DNA from: an uncultured Anaerolineae bacterium
Lineage (GTDB): Bacteria > Chloroflexota > Anaerolineae > Aggregatilineales > Phototrophicaceae
Length of the DNA stretch: 64,000 bases
Direction of reading: 5' to 3'
Assembly: GCA_934216615.1 (NCBI GenBank)
Contig: CAKQCB010000001.1
Location: 434,001-498,000 of the forward strand
Of this stretch, positions 17,334-25,914 are shown one piece after another. The notes beneath the pieces are model-generated. The model was given only the letters and a program-made list of their open reading frames with translations, ran no database searches and was not told where the DNA came from. The translations under genes were made by a program, and so were the position numbers. Numbering within the stretch: the stretch's first letter is position 1; the number at the start of each line of letters is the position of its first letter.

Positions 17334-18617
17334 ATGACATTGAACAGCATTGAAGAACGTATTGAAGAAGTGTTCAATCAAAGCACCACTAAGGGTAAAC
17401 TCATCATTTTTTATCCCGATAGTCAATTCCGAAATGGATATATAACCCACCTCATCGGCACGCATACCAACGAACAGCCCGTCTTTTATTTGAGCCTAAA
17501 CCGTAACGATTTTAGTATTCTCACTTATTTGCGCAAGCTGGTGCAAATCATCTCTCAAAGCTATCCTGCATTTGGGCATCACACGTACGCGGCATTACCC
17601 GAAGCTACCTACCAAACCGAAAAACTTTTGATTGCCTTCAGCGAAGACCTAAAGCTGATCCAAGCTGAAAAAGCGGTTCTCATCATTGATGAATTTGACC
17701 TAAGCACCGTCGAAACGGATAACTTCATCATCCGTCTGGTGGATTTTCTGCCCCCTAACTGGATGGTCATCATTAATGGGCGCGTCATCCCTGCCCTGCC
17801 GATTTTGGGCTTGCTGGCTAAAGGCAATACCATCCTCTTAAAAGATGATGTGATCGTCCAGCAAGATTTTTACCGAACCTCCACAAAACCGATTAAATCG
17901 TTTGAAGCCAACGGCTTTGGCGCTGGCATGATTTTAGTCAATAACAAGATCATAGAAAATTGGGAAGGCCACTTACCGCGCTTACTCCTCTTTTATGCAC
18001 TGGATCGTCCTGAAATCACACGCGAAGAAGCATGCCAAGCGCTCTGGCCGGACCTCAATGTAGAACAAGCGGTAAACGTCTTTCACGTCACAAAACGGCG
18101 CTTACATAAGGCGTTGGGGGTAGACGTTTTAATCCACAGCGAAAACCGATATCGGATCAACCCAGAAATCGAAATTAACTACGATGTTGAAGAATTTATC
18201 TCTGCGATTCTTCAAGGACGCATGTCAAAAGAAAGTGAACAGTGTCAAAAGGCATGGCAAAAAGCGATCACATTGCATACCTCTCACAACTTCCTGTATA
18301 CACACAATGACGCATGGGTTGTCGAACGTCGAAAGGATTTTCAAACAGGGTATCTTGAAGCGATCACGTCTTTAGCAGCGTTGAGAGCCACTGACGGAAA
18401 GATCGACCAAGCGCTGGCACTGCTCATGCAAGGCACAGAAGTCGATGCTACGCGTGAAGACATCCATCGTAAAATCATGGAACTTTATGTAGAGGCAGGA
18501 CGACGTAGTGAAGCCGCCGCCTATTTCAATCACCTCTCAAAGTCCTATACTCAGAATACCCATCAGCCCTTAAGTACAGAGACGCTTCAGTTCTACGACG
18601 AGATTATGAAACAATAG
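17334..18617 (+). CDS. BTAD-type transcriptional regulator with degenerate ATPase-like N-terminus
   Basis: 427 aa. The C-terminal half has a winged helix ('RPEITREEACQALWPDLNVE', 'NVFHVTKRRLHKALGV', 'NRYRINPEIEINYDVEEF') followed by a BTAD helical repeat domain with TPR-like units ('DQALALLMQGTEVDATREDI'), as in SARP/AfsR-family regulators. The N-terminal ~200 residues resemble the STAND ATPase core of MalT-like proteins: a Walker-B-like 'AVLIIDEFDL' and 'WMVIINGRVIPALPI' are present, but no GxxxxGK[S/T] P-loop is seen, the expected place reading 'GKLIIFYPDSQFRNGY'. It probably binds DNA without classical ATP switching (inference). I take ATG 17334; a TTG at 17313 would add seven residues. 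Target genes unknown. Confidence 0.78.
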   Translation: MTLNSIEERIEEVFNQSTTKGKLIIFYPDSQFRNGYITHLIGTHTNEQPVFYLSLNRNDFSILTYLRKLVQIISQSYPAFGHHTYAALPEATYQTEKLLIAFSEDLKLIQAEKAVLIIDEFDLSTVETDNFIIRLVDFLPPNWMVIINGRVIPALPILGLLAKGNTILLKDDVIVQQDFYRTSTKPIKSFEANGFGAGMILVNNKIIENWEGHLPRLLLFYALDRPEITREEACQALWPDLNVEQAVNVFHVTKRRLHKALGVDVLIHSENRYRINPEIEINYDVEEFISAILQGRMSKESEQCQKAWQKAITLHTSHNFLYTHNDAWVVERRKDFQTGYLEAITSLAALRATDGKIDQALALLMQGTEVDATREDIHRKIMELYVEAGRRSEAAAYFNHLSKSYTQNTHQPLSTETLQFYDEIMKQ

Positions 18618-18621
18618 AACT

Positions 18622-18653
18622 AAAAATACCTCGCTTGAAAACGAGGTATTTTT
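18622..18653. terminator. Bidirectional intrinsic terminator
   Basis: 12-bp stem AAAAATACCTCG (18622-18633) with CGAGGTATTTTT (18642-18653), 8-nt loop. It ends the BTAD gene on + and the tRNA transcript on -. Confidence 0.9.
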
Positions 18654-18662
18654 GATCTTCGA

Positions 18663-18735
18663 TGCCCCTGACAGGACTCGAACCTGTAACCGCCAGCTTA
18701 GAAGGCTGTCGCTCTATCCGTTGAGCTACAGGGGC
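18663..18735 (-). tRNA. tRNA-Arg (anticodon UCU)
   Basis: Read on the - strand: acceptor GCCCCTG/CAGGGGC, D arm GCTC...GAGC, anticodon loop CTTCTAA giving UCU (Arg, AGA codon), T arm ACAGG-TTCGAGT-CCTGT and discriminator A. 73 nt; the CCA end is not encoded. The first pair of the anticodon stem is A-G, a small mismatch. Confidence 0.95.
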
Positions 18736-18841
18736 ATTAGATGAATTTACGCTTGGGATTGTATGTTGTCCGTGAAAGGGTGTCAAGTTCATTTTCGAAA
18801 ACCCTCTCATATTCAAGCAGAACATATTTTCGATCTTGAAA

Positions 18842-18870
18842 TTGATTTTCAAGCCCATTTCAGGTAAAAT
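18842..18870 (+). promoter_or_regulatory. Candidate gyrB promoter
   Basis: TTGATT (18842-18847), 17-bp spacer, TAAAAT (18865-18870). It would give a ~145-nt 5' leader before gyrB at 19023. Confidence 0.5.
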
Positions 18871-18896
18871 AGTCCTGTTTAGGAACATTAAAAAAA

Positions 18897-18916
18897 GATC
18901 ACCAAAATAGGTGATC
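18897..18916. other. Hairpin in the gyrB leader with antisense-terminator polarity
   Basis: GATCACC (18897-18903) pairs with GGTGATC (18910-18916) across a 6-nt loop. Six As precede it on the + strand, so read on the - strand it is a stem followed by six Ts, like an intrinsic terminator. No - strand gene lies upstream of it. In the gyrB mRNA it would be a 5'-leader hairpin. Confidence 0.45.
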
Positions 18917-19022
18917 ATTCACCCAATTAACATCGTGAAAATTCGCATCAACCTTAGGCAACAGTGGCATATCACATACCATTGGAAAGTTACAGAGTTG
19001 AAGCACTCATTGAGGAGTAAAG

Positions 19023-21002
19023 ATGGTCGATAACGATATTCGGGCAGTGGGCGTTCAGACAGATGAGCATATTACTTATCTCGACCCCATGGATCATGTC
19101 CGCAAACGACCCGGGATGTACGTTGGTGGTACAGATTCCAAGGCCCTTCATCACTTAATTTCAGAAGTTGTAGATAATGCCATCGACGAGGCTTTAGCAG
19201 GTCGTTGTGATCACATCATCATCACTTTACACGAAGATAACTACGTCTCTGTGGCGGATAACGGGGGGGGTATTCCTATAGGTCGCAACCGCGAAACAGG
19301 GATTCCAACCTTGCAATTGGTGATGACCAAAATTGGCGCGGGCGGTAAATTCGGTGGCGGCGCATATAAAGTCAGTGGTGGTTTACACGGTGTCGGTGTT
19401 TCCGCTGTGAACGCCCTTTCAACGCATTTAGTCGCTCAAATCAAACGTGATGGTCACGTTTGGCAACAAGAATACCGTGCAGGGATTCCACAAACCGAAG
19501 TTGTGCAGGTTCGGCCTTTAGAAGAAGGTGAATCCAACGGGACAACCGTCACCTTCCAGCCCGATTTTGCGGTGATGGAACCTAACGAATTTAACTACAC
19601 AATGCTTCTCGAACGTTTTCGCGAAATGGCTTTTGTAACTCGTAAAGTTACGATCACCCTGCGCGATGAACGCGTTCAACCCATTTCAAGGGAAACGACG
19701 TTTTACTTTGAAGGGGGCTTAAAATCATTTGTGAGTTACATCAACCGTAACCGCGAAGGTTTGCACCCTGTCGTGTATATGGAAAAAGGTGTTGAAATTT
19801 CACCAAATGGAAAATCACCTTATACCATTAACGTTGAAATTGCTTTCCAATATTCCGACACCATCAATGTGACCGAATTGGCGTTTGCCAATACCATCCA
19901 CACGCCGGATGGCGGAACGCACCTCACAGGGCTACGTGCAGCCGTCACAGGGGTCATCAACCGTTGGGCGCGTAAAGCGGGGATGTTGAAAGAAAAAGAC
20001 AGCAACTTTGCGGGGAATGACACGCTTGAAGGGTTAACCGCAATTGTCAGTGTGAAACATCCCGACCCGTCATTTGAAAGCCAGACAAAAGTGAAGCTGA
20101 TCAACCCAGAAGTTCAGGGGGCAGTTTCACAAGTCACGACTGAAGCCTTCAACGAATTCTTGGAAATGAACCCGCGTGAAGCGCGTCGTATTGTCGAAAA
20201 ATGTATGACCAGTATGCGCGCTCGTGAAGCGGCACGTAAAGCCCGTGATTTGGTGCGCAGTGGTCCCAGCTTGCTCGAAAGCACCACCCTGCCCGGTAAA
20301 TTGGCAGATTGCTCTCAACATGGCGAAAATGCGGAATTATTCATCGTCGAAGGTGATTCGGCAGGGGGTTCCGCGAAACAAGGGCGTGACCGTCACTTCC
20401 AAGCGATTTTGCCCCTGCGTGGGAAAATTCTCAACACGGAACGCGCACGCCTTGACAAAATGTTGGATAACAACGAAATCAAAGCCTTGATCAGCGCGTT
20501 GGGCACAGGCATCAGTGAAGACTTTAATACCGAGAATTTACGGTATGGCCGTGTCATCATCATGACAGACGCGGACGTTGATGGCAGCCATATTCGCACG
20601 CTCTTGCTCACCTTCTTCTTCCGTCAGATGTTCCCACTGATCCAAGAAGGCCACTTATATATTGCGCAACCCCCTATTTTCCGTATTCAGGAAAATAAGA
20701 ATGTGCAGTATTACTATGGCGAAGCAGGCATGTCTGAACACGAAATTTTGAACCGTGCGTTACAAAATTACAAAGACCCAGACCGTCTCAAAGTCAGCCG
20801 TTACAAAGGTCTTGGGGAAATGAATCCCGATCAACTTTGGGACACCACGATGGACCCCGCACAACGCACGTTGTTACAGGTAACTATCGAAGATGCCGCC
20901 GAAGCCGACCGTGTATTTGATATGCTGATGGGTTCAGAAGTGCCGCCGCGTCGTCGCTTCATCCAAACCCACGCGAAACAAGTCCGCAACCTAGACATCT
21001 AA
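19023..21002 (+). CDS. gyrB: DNA gyrase subunit B
   Basis: 659 aa; type IIA topoisomerase ATPase subunit that introduces negative supercoils with GyrA. GHKL motifs: '[13 protein letters not shown]' (catalytic Glu), '[11 protein letters not shown]', '[20 protein letters not shown]'. The TOPRIM part shows '[18 protein letters not shown]', '[15 protein letters not shown]' and '[19 protein letters not shown]'. The C-terminal 'VRNLDI' and length agree with the short GyrB form. ParE is closely related, but the conserved GyrB ending and single-gene context favour GyrB. The ATG at 19023 follows 'TTGAGGAGTAAAG', a strong ribosome binding site. gyrA is not adjacent. Confidence 0.94.
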   Translation: MVDNDIRAVGVQTDEHITYLDPMDHVRKRPGMYVGGTDSKALHHLISEVVDNAIDEALAGRCDHIIITLHEDNYVSVADNGGGIPIGRNRETGIPTLQLVMTKIGAGGKFGGGAYKVSGGLHGVGVSAVNALSTHLVAQIKRDGHVWQQEYRAGIPQTEVVQVRPLEEGESNGTTVTFQPDFAVMEPNEFNYTMLLERFREMAFVTRKVTITLRDERVQPISRETTFYFEGGLKSFVSYINRNREGLHPVVYMEKGVEISPNGKSPYTINVEIAFQYSDTINVTELAFANTIHTPDGGTHLTGLRAAVTGVINRWARKAGMLKEKDSNFAGNDTLEGLTAIVSVKHPDPSFESQTKVKLINPEVQGAVSQVTTEAFNEFLEMNPREARRIVEKCMTSMRAREAARKARDLVRSGPSLLESTTLPGKLADCSQHGENAELFIVEGDSAGGSAKQGRDRHFQAILPLRGKILNTERARLDKMLDNNEIKALISALGTGISEDFNTENLRYGRVIIMTDADVDGSHIRTLLLTFFFRQMFPLIQEGHLYIAQPPIFRIQENKNVQYYYGEAGMSEHEILNRALQNYKDPDRLKVSRYKGLGEMNPDQLWDTTMDPAQRTLLQVTIEDAAEADRVFDMLMGSEVPPRRRFIQTHAKQVRNLDI

Positions 21003-21014
21003 ACATGATGCTCT

Positions 21015-21049
21015 AAAAACAGCCTGTGAGAGATTCACAGGCTGTTTTT
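21015..21049. terminator. Strong bidirectional terminator between gyrB and thiQ
   Basis: 15-bp perfect stem (21015-21029 with 21035-21049) built on ACAGCCTGTGA/TCACAGGCTGT, with A-run left and T-run right. It closes gyrB (+) and the thiamine transporter operon (-), whose last codon ends at 21050. Confidence 0.93.
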
Positions 21050-22057
21050 TTAAAGTAAAGCATTCCAAGCATCTGGTTCAAAATAAATAGGCACTGAAGC
21101 CCCTTCTTGAAGGTGGATCGTCTCTTGTGAATTGACACGAAAACGAATCTTGAGCGGAAAATCAGCTTGGATGTTTTCGATCATACCCTCGATCAAAGTG
21201 CGCTCACCCTCAAAATTAACTTTTTGTACCTGCATAGAGACGGTTTCACCTTGTTCACCGAAGTGAATTTTTGCAGGATGCAGAAGAAACATTTTTGCCT
21301 CTGCGTTTTTAGGTGCGCCCAGTTGATAAGCAAGTTCAGGGGAATAGATATTTTCAAAGCCCAAAAAGCGCGCTACATACTCTGTTTTGGGGTTCCAATA
21401 GAGTGCGGATGGGCTGGCGAGTTGTTCAATCATCCCGTGATTTAAAACCGCAATACGGTCAGCAACGACATACGCTTCCGTTTGGTCATGGGTCACATAC
21501 AGCGCCGAAATCCCTAACAGCTTCACAGCCTCACGCACTTGTTCAGCAAGCTCTTGACGTAATGACGCATCAAGCGCGCCGAGAGGTTCATCCAGCATGA
21601 GCAAAACAGGTTTGACCGCTAAACTTCGTGCTAATGCCACGCGCTGACGTTCCCCACCGGAAAGCTGACTGACATCACGGTTGGCGAAGCCTTCAAGTCG
21701 TACCAAACTCAACATGTCATCGACGCGGGTTTGAATCTCTGCCTTCGACAGATGGCGCATTTTCAAACCAAAAGCCACGTTCTCAAAGACGTTTAAGTGT
21801 GGGAACAACGCAAAGTCTTGAAAGATAAGAGCAAAATTACGCTCATGAATCGGGATGTTCTGTAAAGGCGTGCCGTCCCACGTCATCACCCCTTGATCCG
21901 GCTGATCTAAGCCTGCAATTAAACGCAGTAAAGTCGATTTACCGCTTCCGCTTGCGCCTAATAAACAGATGATCTCACCTTGTGCAAGTGTCAGATCAAT
22001 ATCTTGCAGAACCGTATTGTCACCAAACGTCTTACTCACATTTTGAAGGTAAAGCAT
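21050..22057 (-). CDS. thiQ: Thiamine ABC transporter ATP-binding protein
   Basis: 335 aa; energises thiamine uptake with ThiP and ThiB. ABC motifs: Walker A 'LLGASGSGKSTLLRLIAG', Q-loop 'LIFQDFALFPHL', signature 'LSGGERQRVALAR', Walker B 'LLMLDEPLGALD', H-loop 'YVTHDQTEA'. Chosen start ATG 22057 ('MLYLQNVSKTFGDN') overlaps the thiP stop as TGATG and follows GGGGA; an upstream ATG at 22117 adds residues unlike the family. It is longer than E. coli ThiQ (about 230 aa) by a C-terminal ~100-residue regulatory (TOBE-like) domain as in FbpC/PotA transporters. Assignment to thiamine rests on the TPP riboswitch and ThiB. Confidence 0.85.
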   Translation of the reverse strand: MLYLQNVSKTFGDNTVLQDIDLTLAQGEIICLLGASGSGKSTLLRLIAGLDQPDQGVMTWDGTPLQNIPIHERNFALIFQDFALFPHLNVFENVAFGLKMRHLSKAEIQTRVDDMLSLVRLEGFANRDVSQLSGGERQRVALARSLAVKPVLLMLDEPLGALDASLRQELAEQVREAVKLLGISALYVTHDQTEAYVVADRIAVLNHGMIEQLASPSALYWNPKTEYVARFLGFENIYSPELAYQLGAPKNAEAKMFLLHPAKIHFGEQGETVSMQVQKVNFEGERTLIEGMIENIQADFPLKIRFRVNSQETIHLQEGASVPIYFEPDAWNALL

Positions 22058-23733
22058 CAAAATTCCCCTACCCCGCCAAAACGGAGACGTTCGATCAGAA
22101 TAAACGCGAGCGCACAAACCAGCATGAGCAGAACACTCATCGCCATTGCCTGTCCGTAATTTGACGCGCCGGGCTGACCTAACAACCGAAAGATGATTAA
22201 TGGCATTGTTGGCGTGTCCGGCCGAGCAACAAAGGTTGAGGCGCCAAATTCGCCCATGCTCATGGTGAAGGCAAACGTCGCCCCCACCACAATCCCGCGA
22301 TATACCAACGGAATATCAATCCGTCGAATCACCTGAAAAGGCGTTGCGCCTAAAATCTGCGCGGCAAAACGCAAGTCAGGACGAACCGCACGCACAGCGG
22401 GGTAAACACTACGAATCACAAAAGGCATCCCCACCAATGCATGAGCAATCGGAATCAACACAATCGACGAGCGCAAATTCAGAGGCGGTTCATCCAGCGC
22501 GATGATAAAACCAAACCCTAATGTGACCGCGCTGGTCGCCAAAGGTAGCATAAACACAGGGTCTAATAATCGGCCGAGCCATCCCCCACGCGCTAGGAAA
22601 AACGCACTGAGCGTCCCTAAGATCACCGCCATGACGGTAGCAATACCCGCAAATGCCAAAGAATTGATGATGCTTTCAGCGGGGGGAACAAACAATACAG
22701 ACCGCCGTTCCAACTGACCTAAACTTTGGAAATACTGGAGTGTCCATTGGCCGTCGGCCGTAGTGAGAGAGCGAACTACAAGCGCAAACAATGGCGCAAA
22801 TAGAAATAACATCATCAAAAAGATGACTATGCCGATGAATACCCGTTCGTTACGGGTTCGCGGTTTGCGTAAAATATTTCTACTGGACTGCAAATCGACG
22901 TTCACTTGGCGTTGCAGGCGGGTATAGACCACCATCAACAAGAACATAAAACCGATCTGCAATAAAGAGAGCGCGGCCGCCACAGGCAAATTAAATAGGC
23001 TCATCACCTGACGGTAAATTTCGACTTCGAGCGTGGCAAATGTCGGCCCACCGAGGATGATCACAACGCCGAAGCTGGTGAAACAGAACACAAAGACCAA
23101 CACAAACGCCGCTGTGAGCGCTGGGCGAAGCATCGGCAAGCGGACATACCACCACAAACGCCACCCACTCGCGCCTAATATCTGCGCCGCTTCTTCAACG
23201 CGTGGGCTGATATTCATCCAATAGCCGGATAACATGCGTAAGGCGACAGAAAAGTTATAAAACACATGGGCGATCAAGATGAGCGTGAAGGTGCGCTCCA
23301 GTTGGACAAGAGGCTGGTCGGTCGCAAAAATATCCATCCACAGGGTATTGACGACCCCACGCGGGCCAAGTAAGGCGCTAAAAGCCGCCGCGACCACCAC
23401 CGTAGGCAGGACAAACGGCAGTGTTGTCAGCGATAGAATAAAACGCCGACCGGGAAATTCGTAACGGGCGAAGACATACGCCACAGGAAGCGCCGTCAGT
23501 AAGGTGATTGAAGCCGAGAGAAAGGCTTGTGTGACGGTAAAAACGAACGTGTCAAGAAAGTACGACTGTGTAAATAAGCGAGAAAACCCACTGAGATCAA
23601 TGCCTTCGTCAGTCGTTAAACTCACACCCAGAATGCTTGCCAGTGGGTAAAAGAAAAATAACGCTAAAAATAGAAGTGGCGTGAGCCAAAGTAACCACTT
23701 TGACACACGCCCGATACTGCGCAAGGACATCAT
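22057..23733 (-). CDS. thiP: Thiamine ABC transporter permease (duplicated, ThiP-type)
   Basis: 558 aa, two six-helix halves in one chain. Each half carries the EAA loop that contacts the ATPase: 'EEAAQILGASGWRLWWYV' in the first and 'FAAQILGATPFQVIRRID' in the second. Size matches E. coli ThiP (about 536 aa) and the FbpB iron family. ATG at 23733 overlaps the thiB stop (ATGATG); an ATG at 23754 would add seven residues (MDSDSNS) and overlap thiB by 25 bp. The two halves are linked by an Arg-rich cytoplasmic stretch around 'RKPRTRNERVF'. Middle gene of thiBPQ. Confidence 0.87.
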   Translation of the reverse strand: MMSLRSIGRVSKWLLWLTPLLFLALFFFYPLASILGVSLTTDEGIDLSGFSRLFTQSYFLDTFVFTVTQAFLSASITLLTALPVAYVFARYEFPGRRFILSLTTLPFVLPTVVVAAAFSALLGPRGVVNTLWMDIFATDQPLVQLERTFTLILIAHVFYNFSVALRMLSGYWMNISPRVEEAAQILGASGWRLWWYVRLPMLRPALTAAFVLVFVFCFTSFGVVIILGGPTFATLEVEIYRQVMSLFNLPVAAALSLLQIGFMFLLMVVYTRLQRQVNVDLQSSRNILRKPRTRNERVFIGIVIFLMMLFLFAPLFALVVRSLTTADGQWTLQYFQSLGQLERRSVLFVPPAESIINSLAFAGIATVMAVILGTLSAFFLARGGWLGRLLDPVFMLPLATSAVTLGFGFIIALDEPPLNLRSSIVLIPIAHALVGMPFVIRSVYPAVRAVRPDLRFAAQILGATPFQVIRRIDIPLVYRGIVVGATFAFTMSMGEFGASTFVARPDTPTMPLIIFRLLGQPGASNYGQAMAMSVLLMLVCALAFILIERLRFGGVGEF

Positions 23734-24779
23734 CGAATTACTGTCACTGTCCATTCTTCAAGCCAACGTTCGCGGTTTTCGCCAATTTCCGTGTAATCCA
23801 ACGTGATCGGGTTTTCAGGGATCGGGGCATATTCTTCAAATACTTCAGGCAAAACTGCTTCCGAGTTCACGGGGAAGACAAACATATTCAACGGCAAGTC
23901 TTCTTGGAATGGAACGCTGAGCATAAAATCAATGAACTGCTGAGCTTCAGCTTCTTGATCTGTCCCCGCAAGAATCCCTGCAAACTCAATCTGTCTGAAG
24001 CACATCCCCTCACCCACAATGCTGTCTGTAGGAGCATCTTCAGTTGGTGTTTCTGAATAATAGACTTCGGCGGGTGGACTGCTGGCATAGCTCACCACGA
24101 GAGGACGTGTCCCCTCCCCTGTACTTCCGCTGAATTGAGCATAATAGGCCTCAGTCCAGTCATCGGCGACATACACATCATTGGCGCGCAGGTCACTCCA
24201 AAAGTCGAGATATGTGTAATCTCCTTCTTCGCCATAAACCGCAATCGTCGTCATAAGGAAGGCCAGCCCCGGCGAAGATGTGGCGGGGTTTTCAACCACG
24301 AGCAACCCGCTGTATGAAGGATCAGTCAAGGCATCCAGCGTTTCCGGCAGGTCAACCTCAGCCACATCAAAATAGCTCACGTCATAATTTAAGCATACGT
24401 CACCGTAATTGATCGGCGTGACACGGAATTCTTCATCAACAATGAATGAGGCATCGACAGTTTCCAATAAAGGAGACTCATAAGGGACGAAAATTTCGCC
24501 ATCAATTGCGCGCGACAAGAACGTATTATCAACGCCAAACAAGACATCCCCTAAAGGGTTTGAGCGTGAAAGCACGGCTTGGTTCACCAAAGAGCCTGCA
24601 TCACCAAGGCGAATCACTTCCACCGCAATCCCTGTTTCTGCGGTGAAGGCTTCTAAAACGGCTTCACTATAGGCAAAACTATCATGAGCGATGACCGTCA
24701 ACACATCTTCTTGCGCCACAGAAACAGATACAGAGCCAATTACAGCGCCAAGCATCACAACAGCAATTCTTTTTAACAT
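23730..24779 (-). CDS. thiB: Thiamine-binding protein of ABC transporter
   Basis: 349 aa with N-terminal signal peptide ('MLKRIAVVMLGAVIGSVSVS', cut before AQED) and no lipobox Cys, so it is secreted or held otherwise. It captures thiamine outside the membrane. TbpA/ThiB-specific pieces are recognisable: 'VLTVIAHDSFAYSE', 'RVTPINYGDVCLNYD', 'ENPATSSPGLAFL', 'VVSYASSPPAEVYY' and 'MCFRQIEFAGIL'. The ATG at 24779 follows GGGAGGAT. Transcription is controlled by the TPP riboswitch immediately upstream. Confidence 0.9.
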   Translation of the reverse strand: MLKRIAVVMLGAVIGSVSVSVAQEDVLTVIAHDSFAYSEAVLEAFTAETGIAVEVIRLGDAGSLVNQAVLSRSNPLGDVLFGVDNTFLSRAIDGEIFVPYESPLLETVDASFIVDEEFRVTPINYGDVCLNYDVSYFDVAEVDLPETLDALTDPSYSGLLVVENPATSSPGLAFLMTTIAVYGEEGDYTYLDFWSDLRANDVYVADDWTEAYYAQFSGSTGEGTRPLVVSYASSPPAEVYYSETPTEDAPTDSIVGEGMCFRQIEFAGILAGTDQEAEAQQFIDFMLSVPFQEDLPLNMFVFPVNSEAVLPEVFEEYAPIPENPITLDYTEIGENRERWLEEWTVTVIR

Positions 24780-24834
24780 TCCAACATCCTCCCAAAAGCT
24801 TCACAAATGACGACCGATTGAAGGAGTATGATCA

Positions 24835-24875
24835 AAATAAAATACCCCTAACGCCAAACAAGGGTGATAGGGGTA
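24835..24875 (-). terminator. Riboswitch expression-platform terminator
   Basis: On the - strand TACCCCTA (24875-24868) pairs with TAGGGGTA (24850-24843) across 17 nt, followed by TTTTATTTTG. It lies between the TPP aptamer and thiB, so ligand binding most likely promotes termination. Confidence 0.75.
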
Positions 24876-24898
24876 CGTTGTATTTGATGTCATTTGCA

Positions 24899-24986
24899 CT
24901 CCCTCCGCTGGCATGATCCAGATCAGGTCTAAGGGTCGGTGCGCTTTAGCACCCTCTCAGCTCGCATGACGCGAACCCCCCTGCGC
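24899..24986 (-). promoter_or_regulatory. TPP riboswitch (THI element)
   Basis: Read on the - strand it contains the conserved Thi-box pieces in order: GGGGGG near the start, 'GCGAGCTGAGAGGGTGC', the P3 extension, 'CGACCCTTAGACCTGATCT' and 'GGATCATGCCAGCGGAGGGA'. This matches the TPP aptamer core (CUGAGA, ACCCUU, ACCUGAUCUGG, GCCAGCG.AGGGA). It precedes thiBPQ, which identifies that transporter as a thiamine system. Confidence 0.96.
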
Positions 24987-25000
24987 TTATCTATAAACTC

Positions 25001-25030
25001 ATCTTAACACAATCCTAAAGATCGATGCAA
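25001..25030 (-). promoter_or_regulatory. Promoter of the thiBPQ operon
   Basis: On the - strand TTGCAT (25030-25025), 18-bp spacer, then TGTTAAGAT with TAAGAT at 25006-25001 (extended -10). The predicted start is just before the riboswitch. Confidence 0.55.
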
Positions 25031-25067
25031 TGGACAGCCTCACCAACGCGTTAGGATTCGCGGTGAC

Positions 25068-25859
25068 TCACACAAACGTTTCGAGGAAGCCTTCAAAATT
25101 GCCAGCATTACACGCATCAATATAATCCAGAATTTGCCCACCCCGAATCGAGTAATATGGATAACAACTGGTCGGGGAAGCGCCTTCAGGCACTACCGCG
25201 ATCTGATAGAACACGGCCGATGGGATAAGCGTGCCTTCCGTCGTGCGTTCGAGTTTATCGACAACCTTTTCAACAGTGGCAATCGGTTTTTTAGCCGCAA
25301 ATAATAACTCGAGGTCAACACCTTGATTATTATTCAGCAGAACATTACCTTCTTTGTCCGCCACCAGCCCATGCACCACCGCCACATCAATGGGGATGGC
25401 GGGAAAAGCAAATAGTTCCTCACCGGAATAAGGGTCAATGATCGTCTTCACGTCAGGGCGCAAAGCAGGAAGGTCTGTCCCTTTCCACGCACTGGATGGC
25501 ATAAACCCGATATTGGAGAGCTTTGCGCGCAACCCCATCGCGATGCTCGCCTCCGTCTCCTCGATGATGGTAATCTCGCCTCGATTAGCTTTTTCTGTGA
25601 ACATGGGAGCAAGCCCAAAAGATTCCAACCCGAAATAGACCGAGCGAACGGCTTTGACACAGTTTGCGCCGACTAAAAGGTCAGACTCAATCCCTGCGGT
25701 GAAACATACAAGAGTGAGGTCGCGCGGGCGGACGTCGCGCCGAAGCAGCGCCCGCACATACCCCACAGGACGGCGATACATGGTCATCCCGCCGAGAGCA
25801 ACATTCTGTCCGTCTTCTACAACAGCCGCTAATTCTTCAAGCGTGACAAATTTCGACAT
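25068..25859 (-). CDS. CoA-transferase-like subunit A (GctA-type)
   Basis: 263 aa. Class-I CoA-transferase alpha fold: 'VALGGMTMYRRPVGYVRALL' (CoA-binding Gly-rich loop of the GctA/IpdA group), 'DLTLVCFTAGIESDLLVGA', 'FGLAPMFTEKANRGEITIIE', 'AFPAIPIDVAVVHGLVAD'. It needs a B subunit; the only candidate here is at 30502-31314, 4.6 kb away on the same strand with unrelated genes in between. The substrate is unknown; the group includes glutaconate CoA-transferases and the ring-opening hydrolase IpdAB. Intergenic spacing to neighbours suggests a single-gene transcript. Confidence 0.85.
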   Translation of the reverse strand: MSKFVTLEELAAVVEDGQNVALGGMTMYRRPVGYVRALLRRDVRPRDLTLVCFTAGIESDLLVGANCVKAVRSVYFGLESFGLAPMFTEKANRGEITIIEETEASIAMGLRAKLSNIGFMPSSAWKGTDLPALRPDVKTIIDPYSGEELFAFPAIPIDVAVVHGLVADKEGNVLLNNNQGVDLELLFAAKKPIATVEKVVDKLERTTEGTLIPSAVFYQIAVVPEGASPTSCYPYYSIRGGQILDYIDACNAGNFEGFLETFV

Positions 25860-25914
25860 AAACCCATCTTTACACCATAAATATTCCCTATGGAGTGTAC
25901 CACTGGGATAAATT

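Noticed and set aside
18604..18918. 104-aa open frame on the - strand
   Set aside because: It runs through the tRNA-Arg gene and a terminator; the coding resemblance is accidental.
21050..24779. Ferric-iron (FbpABC) transporter
   Set aside because: The long ATPase and double permease would fit, but the TPP riboswitch and ThiB-specific motifs point to thiamine.
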